Shown: piece after piece, positions 5,711 to 7,154 of the stretch
Numbering within the stretch: the stretch's first letter is position 1
How the letters are laid out: each line of letters starts with the position of its first letter
DNA from: Candidatus Hermodarchaeota archaeon
Lineage (GTDB): Archaea > Asgardarchaeota > Hermodarchaeia > Hermodarchaeales > Hermodarchaeaceae
Assembly (NCBI GenBank): GCA_016839995.1
Contig: JAEOTD010000047.1
Coordinates: 1-7,154 of the forward strand
Direction of reading: 5' to 3'
DNA: 7,154 nucleotides
Notes under the pieces: generated by a model
Database searches by the model: none
What the model saw: the letters and a program-made list of their open reading frames with translations, nothing else
Told to the model about the DNA's origin: nothing
Translations under genes and position numbers: made by a program

Positions 5711-6430
5711 CTAGGATGATCGGATATGCATATTCAGTTCTTCTAATTTCGCAACTACTGTTGCGACCGTGTCTGGGGGAAGATCCGATGGGCTGGATTT
5801 GAGGAGGGCGATGAGTTCCTTGTAGATACTGGCTGCTTTAGCTCGGCTACTCAGATTATTCATTGCGGTATCCCGGGCTTGTTCAATGAGGGGTTTCAAG
5901 TATTCTCTTTGAACCTTTTGTCGATTTTTCAAATCGTTGATGATATTTTCGTTTGCTTCAATCACAGTGGCAATCTTAGTATCTGGAACATCTGATGGAC
6001 GACGTGGGGCAGCCGCGGGGGCTGGTGTGGGCGCGGGAGTAGGAGCTGGTGTAGGTGCAGGAGCAGCAGCTGGTGCAGGAGTGCGTACTGGTGCTGGAGC
6101 AGGTGCTGGAGCCGAGGTTACCGTCTTCAGTTGTGGGATAATCTGTTCGGTCATAGCCGATTGGATGGCTTTGTCAATGACTTCAGCTAACGTGGCTTCG
6201 ATGGGTGCTAAGCCATCAGCAACAGCTTTTCCTGTTGCAGTCATCACATTGCCAATCGCTTTGTCAAGGGCATCAATTCGTTTCTCAATGTTAGTGAGTT
6301 GTGCCGCCATTTTTTTCTGCGCTTCATTCAAGTGGCTGATATAGGAAATGATTTTCTTCAGTTCGGCATCAACTCCACTCTTTGCAGCAGGAGCTGGGGC
6401 AGGTTTGGCTGGTTGTGGATCCTTCGACAT
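5711..6430 (-). CDS. Coiled-coil protein with Ala/Pro-rich linker, function unknown
   Basis: I do not recognise this 239-residue protein as a named family. It has four parts. A short Pro/Ala/Lys-rich N-terminus (1-20) comes first. A helical, coiled-coil-like region (about 22-103) has heptad-like spacing in AAQLTNIEKRIDALDKAIGNV. A flexible Ala/Pro/Thr linker (about 105-144) is made of PAP and TPAP units. A C-terminal helical region (about 150-237) is rich in charged residues, with ENIINDLKNRQKVQREYL and SIYKELIALLKSSP. There is no signal peptide or membrane span, so it is probably cytoplasmic and oligomeric, with two helical modules joined by a mobile tether. The linker uses many different Ala and Pro codons, so it appears to be selected as protein and not to be a recent DNA repeat expansion. 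The ATG at 6428-6430 has GGAG about 11 bases upstream. It lies 114 bases ahead of the nitroreductase and is probably a separate unit. Confidence 0.8.
   Translation of the reverse strand: MSKDPQPAKPAPAPAAKSGVDAELKKIISYISHLNEAQKKMAAQLTNIEKRIDALDKAIGNVMTATGKAVADGLAPIEATLAEVIDKAIQSAMTEQIIPQLKTVTSAPAPAPAPVRTPAPAAAPAPTPAPTPAPTPAPAAAPRRPSDVPDTKIATVIEANENIINDLKNRQKVQREYLKPLIEQARDTAMNNLSSRAKAASIYKELIALLKSSPSDLPPDTVATVVAKLEELNMHIRSS
6007..6114 (-). repeat. Degenerate repeat coding for an Ala/Pro linker
   Basis: This stretch of about 108 bases codes residues 106-141 of the coiled-coil protein as alternating Ala-Pro and Thr-Pro units. The DNA is GC-rich compared with its surroundings. Codons differ between units (GCT, GCA, GCG and GCC; CCA, CCT and CCC), so it is a low-complexity protein tract and not a perfect tandem array. 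Confidence 0.75.
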
Positions 6431-6450
6431 CAGGTTTCAATCTCCATAGA

Positions 6451-6469
6451 CTCTTCTTGAATAGAAGAG
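6451..6469. repeat. Inverted repeat in the leader of the coiled-coil gene
   Basis: Seven-base arms CTCTTCT and AGAAGAG surround a five-base centre. It lies 21 bases upstream of the ATG at 6430, where transcription from the TATA-like element at 6481-6486 would begin. It could be a repressor operator or a leader hairpin; the sequence does not decide. Confidence 0.5.
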
Positions 6470-6480
6470 GAAACTAAGAG

Positions 6481-6486
6481 TATAAT
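6481..6486 (-). promoter_or_regulatory. Candidate TATA box for the coiled-coil protein gene
   Basis: Minus-strand ATTATA is preceded by a purine-rich CGGAAGG that resembles a BRE. It lies about 51 bases from the ATG at 6430, so a start site about 25 bases downstream would fall inside the inverted repeat at 6451-6469. Motif match only. Confidence 0.4.
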
Positions 6487-6559
6487 CCTTCCGTTACTGC
6501 ATGTCACAAAGATGCAAGATAAATGTTTAGCTCAATTTCTGGAAAAAGTCGGTTAGATT

Positions 6560-7003
6560 TTAGTCTCCTCTGAGAATTTCAACATTCACTGGAATTCCTT
6601 GTCGGACGGACGCTGTGACGATACAGTAATTCTCGAAGATATCCACGCATCGCTGGAATCGCGGTGCATCATCCTCTGCCATCTGAATGTGGATCTTCAC
6701 ATCGATTTGTTGGATCCGCCACCGTCCCTCTTCATTTCGAGCAGTTGTAGGTGTAACTTCCGCACGAATAGTATCTACCACTAATTTGCTGCGTTGCAAG
6801 CAAAACATCAGACTCGCAGACAAGCAATTACCAACGGCGGCAGCCAAAGCTCGGGTGGCGTTGGGTCCCTTGTCTTCACCCAACGGTGACGGCTCATCCA
6901 AAACCCACTCTGGAAACTCAGGGTTATCAAAGCGAACCCGAAATTCGAAATTATTCAATCGCTCAACGATGACTGTAGCGCTATGCATCTCTTCTGAAGA
7001 CAT
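6560..7003 (-). CDS. OsmC/Ohr-family protein (thiol-dependent peroxidase-like)
   Basis: This 147-residue protein matches the OsmC superfamily, small dimeric proteins in which two cysteines reduce organic or hydrogen peroxides; archaeal and YhfA-like branches are less well understood. The family layout is visible. It includes VRFDNPEF and a DEPSPLGEDKGPNATRALA segment in place of the usual D-E-P-x-x-x-G-x-x-P. Next is AVGNCLSASLMFCL with Cys60 on the central helix, then NEEGRWRIQQIDVKIHI. FENYCIVTASVRQGIPV with Cys127 follows. Cys60 and Cys127 fit the two conserved redox cysteines, so activity is plausible; Cys68 and Cys119 are extra. The ATG at 7001-7003 follows AGGTGGT by 3 bases. It lies 72 bases after the stop of the acyl-CoA synthetase-like gene in the same direction and could be co-transcribed with it. 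The substrate is not evident. Confidence 0.92.
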   Translation of the reverse strand: MSSEEMHSATVIVERLNNFEFRVRFDNPEFPEWVLDEPSPLGEDKGPNATRALAAAVGNCLSASLMFCLQRSKLVVDTIRAEVTPTTARNEEGRWRIQQIDVKIHIQMAEDDAPRFQRCVDIFENYCIVTASVRQGIPVNVEILRGD

Positions 7004-7022
7004 TTTACCACCTGCTTCGAAT

Positions 7023-7059
7023 ACTTAGCAATCAATTGACAATTGCACAGTTCCTAAGT
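7023..7059. promoter_or_regulatory. Palindromic region upstream of the OsmC gene
   Basis: Two identical hexamer palindromes, CAATTG, are separated by a single base (7033-7045). They are nested within a wider imperfect inverted repeat, ACTTAG/CTAAGT (7023-7028 and 7054-7059). The cluster sits 20-56 bases upstream of the OsmC start, where a regulator could bind. It may also fold as part of the transcript end of the preceding gene. Confidence 0.35.
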
Positions 7060-7075
7060 TACTTTTTTTACGTGC

Positions 7076-7153
7076 TTATTTACGATCGACGATAGATTTC
7101 TTTCCCATCTTCTCCAATTGCTCTTCTTGGAGTACGCGTCGGAGCACCTTCCC
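7076..7153 (-). CDS. AMP-forming acyl-CoA synthetase-like enzyme, last 25 residues
   Basis: Only the C-terminus lies in the window; the gene continues beyond the right edge. The fragment begins GKVLRRVLQEEQ, which matches the end of AMP-binding (ANL superfamily) acyl-CoA synthetases. There the Lys of the T-G-K-(V/I)-x-R-R motif completes adenylate formation on the mobile C-terminal domain. A charged tail (EKMGKKSIVDRK) and a TAA at 7076-7078 follow. With so short a fragment the substrate class cannot be given, and another member of the ANL superfamily remains possible. It would provide acyl-CoA, in line with the acyl-CoA dehydrogenase at the other end of the window. Confidence 0.75.
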   Translation of the reverse strand, partial: GKVLRRVLQEEQLEKMGKKSIVDRK

Positions 7154-7154
7154 A

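Noticed and set aside
5937..6344. Plus-strand open frame of 135 codons rich in Gly-Ala repeats
   Set aside because: It is the antisense of the Ala/Pro linker gene; the Gly-Ala runs are the complement of Pro/Ala codons, and it has no domain.

Overview
The window looks like a piece of an archaeal chromosome of moderate GC content. The signs are TATA/BRE-like elements upstream of several genes, frequent TTG and GTG starts behind clear Shine-Dalgarno sites, and a gene set typical of archaea that handle acyl-CoA (acyl-CoA dehydrogenase, SCP2-like carrier, acyl-CoA synthetase end, SPFH/stomatin, TPR, OsmC). An Asgard-type archaeon would fit this mix, including the exported glutamine-amidotransferase-like protein. 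That placement is an inference from gene content only, and a bacterial origin is not strictly excluded.

Layout. Only the first gene is on the + strand: the C-terminal end of an acyl-CoA dehydrogenase (1-435). It converges, 14 bases apart, on a minus-strand gene for an exported, membrane-anchored BPL_N/GATase-like protein (450-1376). Everything further right is also on the minus strand. A gap with two hairpin plus T-tract terminators (about 1554-1634) separates that gene from an SPFH/stomatin-like membrane protein (1663-2628). A 240-base gap with promoter-like sequence follows. Next comes a tightly packed five-gene cluster, read from 5596 down to 2869: nitroreductase, an 86-residue RHH-like protein, an 89-residue RHH-like protein, an SCP2-like protein and a nine-repeat TPR protein. 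Beyond it lie an unrecognised coiled-coil protein with an Ala/Pro linker (5711-6430), an OsmC-family protein (6560-7003) and the last 25 residues of an AMP-forming acyl-CoA synthetase-like enzyme (7076-7153).

How the genes fit together. The five-gene cluster is joined by an ATGA overlap, a stop codon inside the next Shine-Dalgarno site, a GTGA overlap and a 4-base gap, so it is very probably one translationally coupled operon. It combines a flavin redox enzyme, two small putative DNA-binding proteins, a lipid-carrier-like fold and a protein-interaction scaffold. I do not recognise this combination as a named system, and it is the most interesting unit here. The acyl-CoA dehydrogenase, SCP2-like and acyl-CoA synthetase genes suggest a fatty acid or acyl-CoA metabolic neighbourhood, but they are not in one transcription unit. 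No tRNA, rRNA, CRISPR array or mobile element was seen, and no gene-free stretch exceeds 300 bases.
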